Of a stretch of 64,000 nucleotides of DNA, positions 1-9,041 are shown one piece after another (position 1 is the stretch's first letter; each line of letters starts with the position of its first letter). The notes below the pieces were generated by a model. The model ran no database searches and had not been told where the DNA came from. It saw only the letters and a list, made by a program, of their open reading frames with translations. The stretch covers positions 8,165 to 72,164 of the forward strand of contig CAZGNO010000007.1 of assembly GCA_964527785.1 (NCBI GenBank), given 5' to 3'. The position numbers and the translations under genes were made by a program. The stretch is from JADJXV01 sp964527785 (GTDB lineage Bacteria > Bacteroidota > Ignavibacteria > Kapaibacteriales > UBA961).

Positions 1-1
1 A

Positions 2-646
2 ATCAGCCCGGATAAAGTATATGTCGTTCCGTTCGGAGCCAATATTGACACCCCTCCCTGCGAACAAGAAATTGAGCAGTTTATCCAAAACCGTATAGAC
101 AGTAATGTCTGCAAACTACTGTTTTTGGGTGTGGATTGGGAAAGAAAAGGCGGAAATACTGCAATAAAAATAGCAATGTACCTTCATAATAAAGGCATTC
201 CGGTAGAACTCAATATTGTCGGGTGTTTACCGCCTGATGCCAATGTACCTGAGTATGTGAAATTACTCGGTTTCTTGAAAAAATCTGACCCGAATGACGT
301 TGTAAAATTGAAAGAGCTTTTCGAAAATTCACACTTTTTGATTCTGCCGTCAATTGCAGATTGTACGCCAATCGTATTTGCAGAGGCAAACTCTTTCGGA
401 CTTCCATGTATCAGTACTACCGTCGGAGGAATCCCCTCTATGATTACGAACGGTATTAATGGACAGCTTTTCGACCTGGATGCTTTAGCGGAATCATACA
501 GCGACTTTATCTCAGAAAAAATGAGTACACCGGCAGCATATCAAAATCTTGCTCGTTTGTCATTTAAAGAATACAAAACGCGACTTAATTGGGATGTAGC
601 CGGCAAACAGATTAAAAATATTCTCGATAATTTGATTAAAAAATAA
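2..646 (+). CDS. glycosyltransferase (GT-B, family 4-like), 5'-truncated by window edge
   Basis: The open frame runs from the window edge, so the N-terminal half is missing. The visible part is the C-terminal Rossmann domain of a GT-B glycosyltransferase. It contains VVPFGANID, then LLFLGVDWERKGG (start of the sugar-nucleotide domain), then FAEANSFGLP followed by GGIPSMI and NGING, the usual E-x7-E-type donor-binding region of GT4 enzymes. It probably transfers a sugar from a nucleotide donor in envelope polysaccharide or glycolipid synthesis. The substrate cannot be read from the sequence. An internal ATG at 125 gives a shorter frame but would cut the domain, so the gene is taken to begin upstream. 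Confidence 0.85.
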   Translation: MSPDKVYVVPFGANIDTPPCEQEIEQFIQNRIDSNVCKLLFLGVDWERKGGNTAIKIAMYLHNKGIPVELNIVGCLPPDANVPEYVKLLGFLKKSDPNDVVKLKELFENSHFLILPSIADCTPIVFAEANSFGLPCISTTVGGIPSMITNGINGQLFDLDALAESYSDFISEKMSTPAAYQNLARLSFKEYKTRLNWDVAGKQIKNILDNLIKK

Positions 647-811
647 AGCAAAGCATATTTTTCAACTACTTCTTCAACCATAATTTGGTCAGTTTCATCC
701 TTTGGTGAAGATTTAACCCTCTCAATTCTTTTTTTCTTATTTTTGGAGTGTCCTGTGAGATAAATTGTCACTGTTTTTCAAAAATATTCCTCATATTCTA
801 CTCCTAATGCT

Positions 812-3058
812 ATGAAATACATTGCCATTGCGATTTTACTGCTTACCTTTTCCTCACCACTTACCGCTCAAATTCGTCTCGACAATTGGAAAACCTATTC
901 CTCAATGAACACTGTCCGTGCCGCTACATTTGATGATTCCGGTAATGTATGGGCAGCCACAACTGGAGGTGTATTTCGATATGATACAACGACAAAAGAA
1001 AGCATTGAATTTAGAAACATTAATGCTTTGCTTAGTTTGGATGCAACCGCAATTGCATATAATCCTGCAAACAAATCTATCTATGTCGGGTCGTTCGACG
1101 GGAGCATTGATATTATTGACGAGACATTTACTATCAAGCATATAACTGATATTCGCTATCAAACCACACTCACTAAAAGGCGAATTAACGACTTTCTTTT
1201 TGAAGGGAACAAAGTATATGTGGCGGGTGATTTCGGTCTCATTGACTTTGATGAAAAAAATGCTCCGGGCGACGATGTCCAGCAACTTGGTACTTTTGAA
1301 AAGAACACTCCTGTTATAAAATTACTGCTATTACGTGATTCACTTTGGGCAGCAACTCCAAGCGGAATTGCATATGCACCACTGACTGCCAGATCGCTAA
1401 AAGATCCGCAGGTCTGGAGAACAATTACATCTGACGATGGGCTGTTTAAAAGCTCAAATGTTGTAGGAATGGCACTGATAAATGACAATATTTATATTGC
1501 TCAACTAAGCGGGATTCAGCGATATTCCAATGGTACATTGACCCCATTGATTTCAGACCGTTCAGAATTAGGTGCAATTACATCCCTTTCAGCTTCCGAT
1601 CAATTACTGTACTATGTTGACAGCTATTCAATATTTTCGATGGATGAGAATGGTAACTCTACTAAACTACAACAATACTCTGACAGAATTTTGGGGCACA
1701 GCTCTTCTCACGGCATTGCTTTTCCTTTTTACAAATTGAACGGAATGGGATTTATTCGTGGAACACAAATTTCAAAAGTTCTCCTTAATACTCCTATTTC
1801 CAATCTTTTTCTCAATATTACGGTAGATACTAAAGGTGTACTTTGGACAACTACCGATTATACTAATAGTCAAGGATTTTCTCGGTATTCAGACAACAAG
1901 TGGACAAATTTTACTCTCGATAATTTTCCACTAATTAAAAGTTTGGGATATTTCAGGGTAAGCTCTTTGTCTGACGGAAGTATGTGGGCAGGATGCTGGG
2001 GCAGTGGGGTAGCACGAGTCGAAAATGATAGTGTTGTAACGTTATTTAACGAAACAAATTCGACCCTGGCAGGAATTAAAAACAGCCCTGCATTTGTTCT
2101 TGCGGGTGATGCTGCTGCTGACCGCAATGGAACTGTATGGATTACCAATATGCGGAACGACAATCCTACGCCCGTTATTACTGCTAAAAATACTAAAGGG
2201 GAATGGTTCGGTTTTACTAATGAATCTGTAATTTTGAACCATACTTATCAAGCCCTGGCAGTTGATTTTTCTTCGACGAAATGGCTTGGCAGCAGCGACG
2301 GGGACGGTCTCGTGTTTTTTTACGAGAAATCTACTCTTTCAGCTAAGGATGATGATATTTGGGGCAAAGTTACAAGCTCAAATTCCACATTACCCAGCAA
2401 TTCAGTGAATGCCGTTGTTGTTGATAAGAACGGGGCTTTATGGATTGGTACTGCTTCCGGGCTGGCAGTGATGTTTACACCCAGTTCAGCACAACGTGGT
2501 ACTACCGGAACAATACCTTTTGTCCAAAGAATCAATTCTCTCTCCAATCAGGTAATTAATGATATAGCCGTAGATGCCTTGAATAATAAGTGGGTAGCAA
2601 CAAATGAAGGTGTCTTTGTTCTGAATGACGACGGCTCATCTATACTTGCAATTATCAATTCAAGTAACTCCAAACTCATCAGTAACCAAGTGAAGTCTAT
2701 TGCTCTTGATGAGCAAACCGGAAAAGTATATTTTGGAACTGAGACAGGTTTGTCTGAAGTTACAACTCTTTCCCAACGCCCGCTCGAAGAATATGCAATT
2801 GAATGCTACCCTCAACCCTTTGCACCTGAAACTGACGGTGAAATGGTCATTGAAGGTCTCGCTGCCGAAAGCTCCATCAAAATTGTTGGAGTGGATGGCA
2901 CTCTTATTCGCTCGCTCGAAACCAAAAGCCGCCGGACAGTATGGGACGGACGCACTGAATCAGGTGAACTTGCGCCTACAGGCGTGTATATTGTGAAGGC
3001 AAATTCTGCTACCAATAATACGGGGTCTTTGGCTAAGATTGCAGTGATTAGGAAGTAA
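812..3058 (+). CDS. secreted two-component-regulator-propeller-like protein with FlgD-like C-terminal domain
   Basis: 748 residues. A signal peptide (about residues 1-20, ending in TAQ) is followed by repeated blades of the kind seen in ligand-binding sensor beta-propellers, for example LWAATPSGIAY, VWITNMRND, LWIGTASGLAVMF, KWVATNEGVFVLND and VYFGTETGLSEV. The last 85 residues (from about 660) contain VWDGRTESGELAPTGVYIV, a FlgD-Ig-like fold that FCB bacteria often use as a C-terminal sorting domain for type IX secretion. There is no histidine kinase domain, so this is a free-standing extracellular propeller. The ligand is unknown. The gene stands alone between the glycosyltransferase and a repeat-bearing gap. 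Confidence 0.75.
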   Translation: MKYIAIAILLLTFSSPLTAQIRLDNWKTYSSMNTVRAATFDDSGNVWAATTGGVFRYDTTTKESIEFRNINALLSLDATAIAYNPANKSIYVGSFDGSIDIIDETFTIKHITDIRYQTTLTKRRINDFLFEGNKVYVAGDFGLIDFDEKNAPGDDVQQLGTFEKNTPVIKLLLLRDSLWAATPSGIAYAPLTARSLKDPQVWRTITSDDGLFKSSNVVGMALINDNIYIAQLSGIQRYSNGTLTPLISDRSELGAITSLSASDQLLYYVDSYSIFSMDENGNSTKLQQYSDRILGHSSSHGIAFPFYKLNGMGFIRGTQISKVLLNTPISNLFLNITVDTKGVLWTTTDYTNSQGFSRYSDNKWTNFTLDNFPLIKSLGYFRVSSLSDGSMWAGCWGSGVARVENDSVVTLFNETNSTLAGIKNSPAFVLAGDAAADRNGTVWITNMRNDNPTPVITAKNTKGEWFGFTNESVILNHTYQALAVDFSSTKWLGSSDGDGLVFFYEKSTLSAKDDDIWGKVTSSNSTLPSNSVNAVVVDKNGALWIGTASGLAVMFTPSSAQRGTTGTIPFVQRINSLSNQVINDIAVDALNNKWVATNEGVFVLNDDGSSILAIINSSNSKLISNQVKSIALDEQTGKVYFGTETGLSEVTTLSQRPLEEYAIECYPQPFAPETDGEMVIEGLAAESSIKIVGVDGTLIRSLETKSRRTVWDGRTESGELAPTGVYIVKANSATNNTGSLAKIAVIRK

Positions 3059-3163
3059 ATGAACCCATTACCAATTTTTGGCGATACTTTCTGGAATAAT
3101 TAAGTGCTGAGATAAAAATAACCGTCGCAATTAATATCCATAATTTGGCACGTAATTGAACAC

Positions 3164-3215
3164 TTCGACAAACTCAGTGTGACGTAACTTATTTGTCATG
3201 CTGAGCTTAGTCGAA
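3164..3215. repeat. imperfect inverted repeat in the 3059-3425 gap
   Basis: The 367-bp stretch between the propeller gene and the DUF4153-like gene contains no supportable gene. It holds an imperfect palindrome whose arms are TTCGAC...CTCAG..TGAC and GTCATGCTGAG...GTCGAA, separated by about 11 bp. From general knowledge, arms of this kind (CTGAG near GTCGAA) recur as dispersed repeats in many Bacteroidota genomes. The rest of the gap is AT-rich, with a TATTTTTG at about 3337 but no well-spaced -33 element. Confidence 0.5.
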
Positions 3216-3425
3216 ACATCTAGTACTTGCCAATTTTTCAACCAAATAATTACCTGAATTTAATAATTCAGTTGTTTTAGTCCTATCACTTATATAGACT
3301 GCTTTAGCAAAGATTCAATTGCTTGCAAGAACTATATTTTTGTTCAATAACCAATAAAATAAAAAACCATGTAAATCTATACGTTTATGTACTTTATTTG
3401 TTTTCTTTAACTAACATAAACATAT

Positions 3426-4949
3426 ATGACAAACAAACAACATCTCGCTATTGTACTTTTAAGTGCAATCATAATAACAGCATTGTTTCACAATCAGTCT
3501 CCGGGGTTAAACGTATTGATTTATGAAACGTGTCTTTTTATATGGCTTGCAGTTTCGACTTCGTTCAGGTTCACAGGGCTTAACCGGATAGTGTGCAGCA
3601 TAGGAGTTCTATCCACCGCACTATTTTCAGTTCTGACCAATTCACCGTTTTCAATCTTCCTTAATCTCCTCTCCGGGTTTATCTTTGTAGGGATACTTAT
3701 ATATCCCGAAGCAAAGTCCCTTCTCCATACTTTCGGACTTTCAGCTTCAAATATACTTTCATCACAACTTCGATTTGTCAGAGAGCTCTCCGAACTGAAT
3801 TTTAATAATAAAAAACTAGACAGAACTATAAAGATAATGAAGATTTTCATTATCCCTGTATTGATTATATTTATCTTTATAGCTATTTATAGAAATGCAA
3901 ATCCGGTTTTTGATAATTTGATGGTATCCATAGATTCTTTTCTTGGAGACAGTTTACAGTTCCTATTCAAAGATTTTGATTTCACAATAATTGTTACTTT
4001 TCTGATCGGTTTACTTTTCAGCAGTTTCATCTTACTTAGAACATCCAACCGAAAAATTGAACAATCAGACAGGGAATCTACAGAATTACTGACACGGGAT
4101 AGGGTTAGACACAGTTCATCTTTTAGATTCACTTCGCTGAAGAATGAATACAAAGCCGGTGTTTTTCTGCTTATCGTATTAAATTCAATTTTGCTTGTAT
4201 TAAATGCAATTGATATAAACTGGGTGTGGTTTAATTTTCAATGGGACGGTCAATTTCTAAAACAGTTTGTACACGAAGCGACTGACCTGCTAATTCTCTC
4301 AATATTCATTTCATTGGCATTAGTTTTATTCTATTTCCGCAGGAATTTGAATTTCTACCAAGGAAATACCCTTCTTAAAGTGCTGACATATATTTGGCTG
4401 TTTCAGAATGCAATACTTGCAGTGTCTGTCGGCATCAGGAATTTCTGGTATATAAACTATTTCGCTTTGGCTCACAAAAGAATCGGTGTCATTATTTTTT
4501 TGGTGCTTACAATGTATTGTATTTATACAATATATATCAAAGTAAAGGAACGGAAGTCGGCTTTTTACCTCTTTAAATCAAACGCTTTTGCATTTTACGT
4601 AGTACTGGTAGTCAGCTCATTTATAAATTGGGAAAGTTTTATTGTAAATTATAATTTCAGGAATGCAGATAAATCGTATTTGGATTTAGGATGTTTGGAA
4701 GATTTCCCTGACCAATGCCTTGCAGATTTGGATAAACCTCTTTCGGAGTTATCACGTATAGATACCATTCAAAAAGCAAAATTCTCATTTGTCAAGACGA
4801 ACAGAACGCCTGAAAAATACCATTCGATTATCGAAAAAAGGAAACAGGAATTTAAGAAACGGTGGGAGTCGCAGGGTGTTTTGTCGTGGAATCTGCCGGA
4901 GTATTTAGCGTATCAGGAGTTGTTTGTGAGGAATCCTGCTTCACATTGA
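3426..4949 (+). CDS. DUF4153/DUF4173-family polytopic membrane protein
   Basis: 507 residues with about ten to twelve hydrophobic segments. It begins with a membrane helix (IVLLSAIIITALF) and ends in a soluble tail of about 80 residues that is rich in charged and aromatic residues. The segment RIGVIIFLVLT followed by INWESFIVNYNF is typical of the DUF4153/DUF4173 families, whose biochemical function is not established. It would sit in the cytoplasmic membrane. The coding region is AT-rich with many isoleucine and phenylalanine codons. It has no operon partner. Confidence 0.65.
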   Translation: MTNKQHLAIVLLSAIIITALFHNQSPGLNVLIYETCLFIWLAVSTSFRFTGLNRIVCSIGVLSTALFSVLTNSPFSIFLNLLSGFIFVGILIYPEAKSLLHTFGLSASNILSSQLRFVRELSELNFNNKKLDRTIKIMKIFIIPVLIIFIFIAIYRNANPVFDNLMVSIDSFLGDSLQFLFKDFDFTIIVTFLIGLLFSSFILLRTSNRKIEQSDRESTELLTRDRVRHSSSFRFTSLKNEYKAGVFLLIVLNSILLVLNAIDINWVWFNFQWDGQFLKQFVHEATDLLILSIFISLALVLFYFRRNLNFYQGNTLLKVLTYIWLFQNAILAVSVGIRNFWYINYFALAHKRIGVIIFLVLTMYCIYTIYIKVKERKSAFYLFKSNAFAFYVVLVVSSFINWESFIVNYNFRNADKSYLDLGCLEDFPDQCLADLDKPLSELSRIDTIQKAKFSFVKTNRTPEKYHSIIEKRKQEFKKRWESQGVLSWNLPEYLAYQELFVRNPASH

Positions 4950-4963
4950 AAAGAGAATATCCT

Positions 4964-4995
4964 CAGTCATATCGGTTGTAGAACCGATATGACTG
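4964..4995. repeat. perfect hairpin after the DUF4153-like gene
   Basis: Two exactly complementary 14-bp arms (CAGTCATATCGGTT and its complement) are separated by 4 bp. The hairpin lies 15 bp past the stop codon of the membrane protein. It lacks a following T-run, so it is better read as a member of the local palindromic repeat family (compare the ATATCGGT repeats at 14084-14257) than as a classical terminator, although it could stabilise the 3' end of the transcript. Confidence 0.6.
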
Positions 4996-5008
4996 CATCT
5001 GTTTTCAA

Positions 5009-5084
5009 GTCAAGGCAGTTGTTGCAACTGATTTTCCATATAGATGCTTAGAAGTCAGGTCGGTTGTAACAACCGACCTGACCT
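5009..5084. repeat. dispersed palindromic element, copy 1
   Basis: This element of about 75 bp consists of a first palindrome around GCAGTTGTTGCAACTG, a spacer containing GATGCTTAGAAG, and a second strong palindrome built on GTCAGGTCGGTTGT and its complement. A second copy lies in inverted orientation at about 11974-12049, and the outer motif occurs again at 63725. The two-palindrome-plus-spacer layout resembles REP/REPIN or MITE-like mobile repeats. No repeat-associated transposase is visible in the window. Confidence 0.6.
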
Positions 5085-5122
5085 AAATGATATTGATACA
5101 TGAATAGGAAATATGATAGCCC

Positions 5123-6541
5123 CTACTTCCCAGACAAATAAAATGCAGTAAAAAACCGGCTCAAATTCCACACATCCACCTTCGATGAAACCTCATACGT
5201 GGAGTGCATCGAAAGAATGGGGATACCTATATCAATCACTTCCATATCCTCCCTGGACATAAAGCCGCCAATCGTGCCACCCCCGCCGCTTTCCACTTTA
5301 TAGGATGCCGTTTGCCAGGGGATGGTATTATCGTCCAGAAGCTTGCGGATACGGGCGGTAAATTCTGAATTGGCATCAAAGGAGCGTCCGTACCGTTTAA
5401 TCGCTATACCATAACCCAACCGTGCAGCATTACTCGCCTCGGAAAGTGACGGGAAAAGCGGATTGACCCCATCATTGACATCAGCAGAGATTACCTGTGC
5501 GTTATGAAGTGCTTTGCGTGTTTCATTGTCGGAATACTTGTCGCCAAGTTGACCTTCGGTTAGCCGTCCGTAGAGTGCACTCAGAAAACTTGATTGCGCC
5601 CCCGTGTTGTTGATACTTCCGGTTTCTTCATTATCAGTGAGATAGGCGATTGATGTAAAGTTCGGTGTTCCATTCATTTCCACAATAGAATTTACCGCGA
5701 TAAACGAGCATAAACGGTCGTCCTGACCATACGCAGCAGTAAGTGCCCTATCCAAACCAACATCTCGCGGTGAGGTAGCCGGAACCAGATTAAGCTCTGC
5801 GCTTACGAAATCTTCCTCCGAAATCCCGAATTGCTCATTAAGCAGAGTCATAACTTGGCTTGCTATACTTCCTTTAGCAGGAGGCATCGAACCGATAATC
5901 GGGTCAAGCTCCTCACCCTCAAACACTCCCGTGTATGTTCTTGTGCGGAGAGGGCTATCCGAATGCGGAGCAGCATCGGGGATAATCAGAACCGGCTCGT
6001 CGGCATCATCGCCTATTGAAACTTCGATTGTTTTTCCATCCTTCGTGTCTACTCTGCCGGTAAGCATAAGCGGAGTATTCGCCCAATGATATTTTTTGAT
6101 TCCGCCGTAAAATACCGTTTGAAGCATGGCATAGCCACCGGCATCATAGAGCGGACGTGCTTTAATATCAATACGCGGGCTGTCGTGGTGGGTTGCTATC
6201 AGCCGTGAACCGTTTATGATGGGATTGCTTCCCACTACAACAAGTGCTATGGCACGGTCACGGTTATTAACCCAGAGTTTTGCACCCGCTTTTGCTTGTG
6301 ACGGCTCGGTGAACTCCTTGAATCCCTTTGATTTCGCCAATGCGAGAACTTCCTTTGTGGAGGATAGCTCATTTCGGGCTTTATCCAAATACTGCTTCAT
6401 TTTATCATTAAGTGCAAAACACTCTTTACGCTGTTCGAGAGAAATGAGTTGCCAACCCGATGATTTACTTTGCCATGAAGATTGTGAAAAAGCGTACTGA
6501 GAAGTAACAAGCAGAACGAACAACAGGGAAAAAATTTTCAT
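5123..6541 (-). CDS. exported M18-type (aspartyl aminopeptidase-like) zinc peptidase
   Basis: About 472 residues from the preferred ATG at 6541, which gives a clean signal peptide (MKIFSLLFVLLVTSQYAFS). An upstream ATG at 6559 adds six residues. M18 motifs follow in order: HHDSPRID (zinc His and Asp), GQDDRLCS (bridging Asp), TDNEETGS (catalytic and metal Glu), SADVNDGVNP (metal Asp) and MHSTYEVSSK near the C-terminus (metal His). M18 enzymes are dodecameric aminopeptidases that remove N-terminal, often acidic, residues. Family members are usually cytosolic, so the signal peptide suggests periplasmic or extracellular peptide breakdown here. It is followed on the same strand only by a repeat region. 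Confidence 0.8.
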   Translation of the reverse strand: MKIFSLLFVLLVTSQYAFSQSSWQSKSSGWQLISLEQRKECFALNDKMKQYLDKARNELSSTKEVLALAKSKGFKEFTEPSQAKAGAKLWVNNRDRAIALVVVGSNPIINGSRLIATHHDSPRIDIKARPLYDAGGYAMLQTVFYGGIKKYHWANTPLMLTGRVDTKDGKTIEVSIGDDADEPVLIIPDAAPHSDSPLRTRTYTGVFEGEELDPIIGSMPPAKGSIASQVMTLLNEQFGISEEDFVSAELNLVPATSPRDVGLDRALTAAYGQDDRLCSFIAVNSIVEMNGTPNFTSIAYLTDNEETGSINNTGAQSSFLSALYGRLTEGQLGDKYSDNETRKALHNAQVISADVNDGVNPLFPSLSEASNAARLGYGIAIKRYGRSFDANSEFTARIRKLLDDNTIPWQTASYKVESGGGGTIGGFMSREDMEVIDIGIPILSMHSTYEVSSKVDVWNLSRFFTAFYLSGK

Positions 6542-6578
6542 GAAATTGCTATAAAACATTCAAAAAATAAACTCAAAA

Positions 6579-6986
6579 TTAAAGGTGTCGAAATGTAGTT
6601 TCGACGATAATATCGGTATTGATACTTTTCATAACAGGGCATGTCAGGGCAGCATTACGGAGAACTGTCATTTCTTCTTCGGAGTACTGGCGAGGAAGAA
6701 GTATATCTACAATCAAGCGTCCAATCTTGCGGAAGGGCTGGCTTGTCATTTCTTTTTGGACTGTGACTGTGGTTCCGTTAATGTCCAATTCCCGGTCGCG
6801 GGCTTTTATACCCATGATAGTTGCCATGCACGCACCGAGTGCAGCGGCTACCATATCCGTTGGTGAGAAACTTTCGCCGCGTCCTTTGTTGTCGAGCGGG
6901 GCGTCTGTTTCAACAGTTGCACCGGAAGGCGCGTGGACTAGGCGGCAATGGAGGTCGCCTTCGTAGGTTATGTTTATTTGTACCAT
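6579..6986 (-). CDS. OsmC/Ohr-family thiol peroxidase-like protein
   Basis: 135 residues, the usual length for the family. The two redox cysteines lie in the expected places: the first in ALGACMATIMG and the second in AALTCPVMKS. PTDMVAAALG precedes the first, as in OsmC proteins. These dimeric enzymes reduce organic hydroperoxides using two Cys per subunit, normally in the cytoplasm. The gene lies 37 bp upstream of the M18 peptidase on the same strand, so the two may be co-transcribed, although no shared function is obvious. Confidence 0.88.
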   Translation of the reverse strand: MVQINITYEGDLHCRLVHAPSGATVETDAPLDNKGRGESFSPTDMVAAALGACMATIMGIKARDRELDINGTTVTVQKEMTSQPFRKIGRLIVDILLPRQYSEEEMTVLRNAALTCPVMKSINTDIIVETTFRHL

Positions 6987-7020
6987 AATTTTTATCTAAA
7001 ATTCCAAAAAAAAGAAATTC

Positions 7021-7056
7021 TAGACCTTCAAGGTTTTTGAAAACCTTGAAGGTCTA
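7021..7056. terminator. long hairpin between the ABC exporter gene and the OsmC gene
   Basis: A perfect 17-bp stem (arm TAGACCTTCAAGGTTTT) with a 2-nt turn lies just past the 3' end of the ABC transporter gene on the minus strand. T-rich sequence follows on that strand. It probably ends the transporter transcript and insulates the OsmC gene. It may also belong to the palindromic repeat set of this genome. Confidence 0.6.
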
Positions 7057-7067
7057 AGTCAGCCGAA

Positions 7068-8846
7068 TCAATTCAACTCCGCTTTCTTCGCAGCCAATCG
7101 CAACCCGTCCCGTTCCCCTATCTGCTGTCTCCACATCGCATAATACAGCCCCTTGAGTTCGAGCAGTTCTTCGTGCTTGCCGGATTCTATCTTGTTGCCG
7201 CGCTCTAGTACGTAAATCCTGTCGGCGTGCATAACCGTAGAAAGTCGGTGGGCAATCAGAATCGTAATGAGATGTTTTTGAGCAGAAATTTCACGGATTG
7301 TAGAGGTAATTTCATCTTCCGTTAGTGAGTCGAGAGCAGATGTCGCCTCGTCGCAAATAAGCAAATCGGGACGGCGCAATAGAGCGCGAGCTATCGAAAG
7401 TCGTTGTTTCTCCCCGCCGGATACTTTTACCCCGCCTTCACCGATGACGGTGTCCAATCCCTTGTCTGCACGAGCTAAAAGGTTCTGACAGGCAGCTTTG
7501 TTCAGTGCATCCAAACAGTCTGCGTCAGTAGCAGTAGGATTCACAAACAATAGGTTCTCACGGATTGTCCCGGAAAACAACTGTGCATCTTGCGATACGA
7601 ACCCGATTTTTTCCCGTAATTTATCAAGATCTATTTCCTTGCCTTCCACACCATTATAGAGAATCTCACCTGTAACAGGATGATACAGCCCCACAAGCAA
7701 TTTAACGAGCGTAGTCTTACCGGAACCTGACGGACCTACAAAAGCAATGGTTTCCCCCTTCTGCACCTTGAACGACATTTCATCGAGTGCATTGGTCGAA
7801 GCGGTCAGGTGCTTGAATGTTACATTATTAAATTCGAGGGTATCAATAGAATCAATCGGCAGCGGGTTTTCAGCTTTGGCTTCTTTTGGCTTTTTAAGAA
7901 TTTCATCAAAATTATTGAGCGATACTTCTGCCTCGCGGTAAATACTGATAATGCTTCCCAATTCCTGCAATGGACCAAAAATAAAGAACGAATAGATAAA
8001 AAACGTAAAGTACTGACCGATGGTAATTTCTTGTGCGAAAATAAGGTACAGCATCAAGAACTGAATACAGGTACGGATAAAGTTCACGATTGTACCCTGT
8101 ACAAAGCTCAGGGAACGGATATAGCGAACCTTCTTGAGTTCAAGCACAAGGATTTTGTCTGTGGTGGTATTGAGGCGGCTTATTTCCTGCTGGGCTAGCC
8201 CTAAACTCTTCACAAGTTCTATATTACGAAGTGATTCTGTGGTTGCCCCGGCAAGCGCGGTTGTCTCACCGACTATCACCTTTTGGATATTCTTAATCTT
8301 TTGTGAAAGTTTATTACTTACATACCCAATAATCGGAATTGAACCGAAATATAGCGGAATGATTTTCCAATTGATAACAACTGCGTACGACATCACAAAT
8401 ATCACCCCGACAATCGTCGTGAAAAGAATGCTCACAGTAGCATTAATCACACGTTCTACATCCGAGCGAACTTTTTGAAGTTTGCCTAAGAGTTCGCCGC
8501 TTCGCTGGTCTTCAAAATCAGAATAGGGCAATTCAAGCGAATGGCGAAGTCCATCGGAATAGATTTGAGCACCAAGTTTTTGGGTGATGGTGTTGATAAA
8601 ATAGTCTTGGAAGTTTTTTGCTACACGGGAAACAAATGCAGCACCAACAGCCAATCCAAGCCATTTTGAAACACCGAATATAAAATCAGACTGAGAAAGT
8701 TCTTTGAATTTGGTAGCATAATCATCAATAATTACACTGACAATAAGCGGGTCGGTAAGGGAGAAAGCTTGATTTATTGCGGCAAGAGCAAGGGCGAGGG
8801 CAACCAATTTCCAATATTGTCTGAGATAAGAGTAGAGTAGCTTCAT
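7068..8846 (-). CDS. ABC exporter, fused membrane and ATPase domains (MsbA-like half transporter)
   Basis: 592 residues. The N-terminal transmembrane domain has six helices (about residues 15-300, starting near YWKLVALALALAA). The nucleotide-binding domain follows with Walker A GPSGSGKTT (371-379), signature VSGGEKQR, Walker B LLICDEATSALD and the H-loop in LIAHRLSTV. Such proteins work as homodimers or heterodimers that export lipids, peptides or drugs across the inner membrane. The substrate is not evident, and no partner half transporter or TolC-like gene lies nearby. All catalytic motifs are intact. Confidence 0.88.
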   Translation of the reverse strand: MKLLYSYLRQYWKLVALALALAAINQAFSLTDPLIVSVIIDDYATKFKELSQSDFIFGVSKWLGLAVGAAFVSRVAKNFQDYFINTITQKLGAQIYSDGLRHSLELPYSDFEDQRSGELLGKLQKVRSDVERVINATVSILFTTIVGVIFVMSYAVVINWKIIPLYFGSIPIIGYVSNKLSQKIKNIQKVIVGETTALAGATTESLRNIELVKSLGLAQQEISRLNTTTDKILVLELKKVRYIRSLSFVQGTIVNFIRTCIQFLMLYLIFAQEITIGQYFTFFIYSFFIFGPLQELGSIISIYREAEVSLNNFDEILKKPKEAKAENPLPIDSIDTLEFNNVTFKHLTASTNALDEMSFKVQKGETIAFVGPSGSGKTTLVKLLVGLYHPVTGEILYNGVEGKEIDLDKLREKIGFVSQDAQLFSGTIRENLLFVNPTATDADCLDALNKAACQNLLARADKGLDTVIGEGGVKVSGGEKQRLSIARALLRRPDLLICDEATSALDSLTEDEITSTIREISAQKHLITILIAHRLSTVMHADRIYVLERGNKIESGKHEELLELKGLYYAMWRQQIGERDGLRLAAKKAELN

Positions 8847-8984
8847 GCAGGATTTTTAGAATAGTTGAGAAGTAGAATAGAGCATTAACTCTATTTTGAA
8901 CTATTAATAACGGAAATCCTGCCAACAAATTTTTAGAAAATGTTATTTTGGAAAAAAGTTCACAGTGCGATTACCTATAAAATC

Positions 8985-9021
8985 AAAATGGGAAAGTCCG
9001 TATTCCGAACCTTCCCATTTT
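8985..9021. terminator. intrinsic terminator of the sigma/anti-sigma/lipoprotein operon
   Basis: Inverted arms AAAATGGGAA and TTCCCATTTT are separated by 17 nt. The hairpin lies 20 bp past the end of the lipoprotein gene on the minus strand, and the T-run is formed by the arm itself. It closes the leftward operon that begins with the ECF sigma factor at 11894. Confidence 0.65.
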
Positions 9022-9041
9022 GACAACGACGTCAGTTTCTG

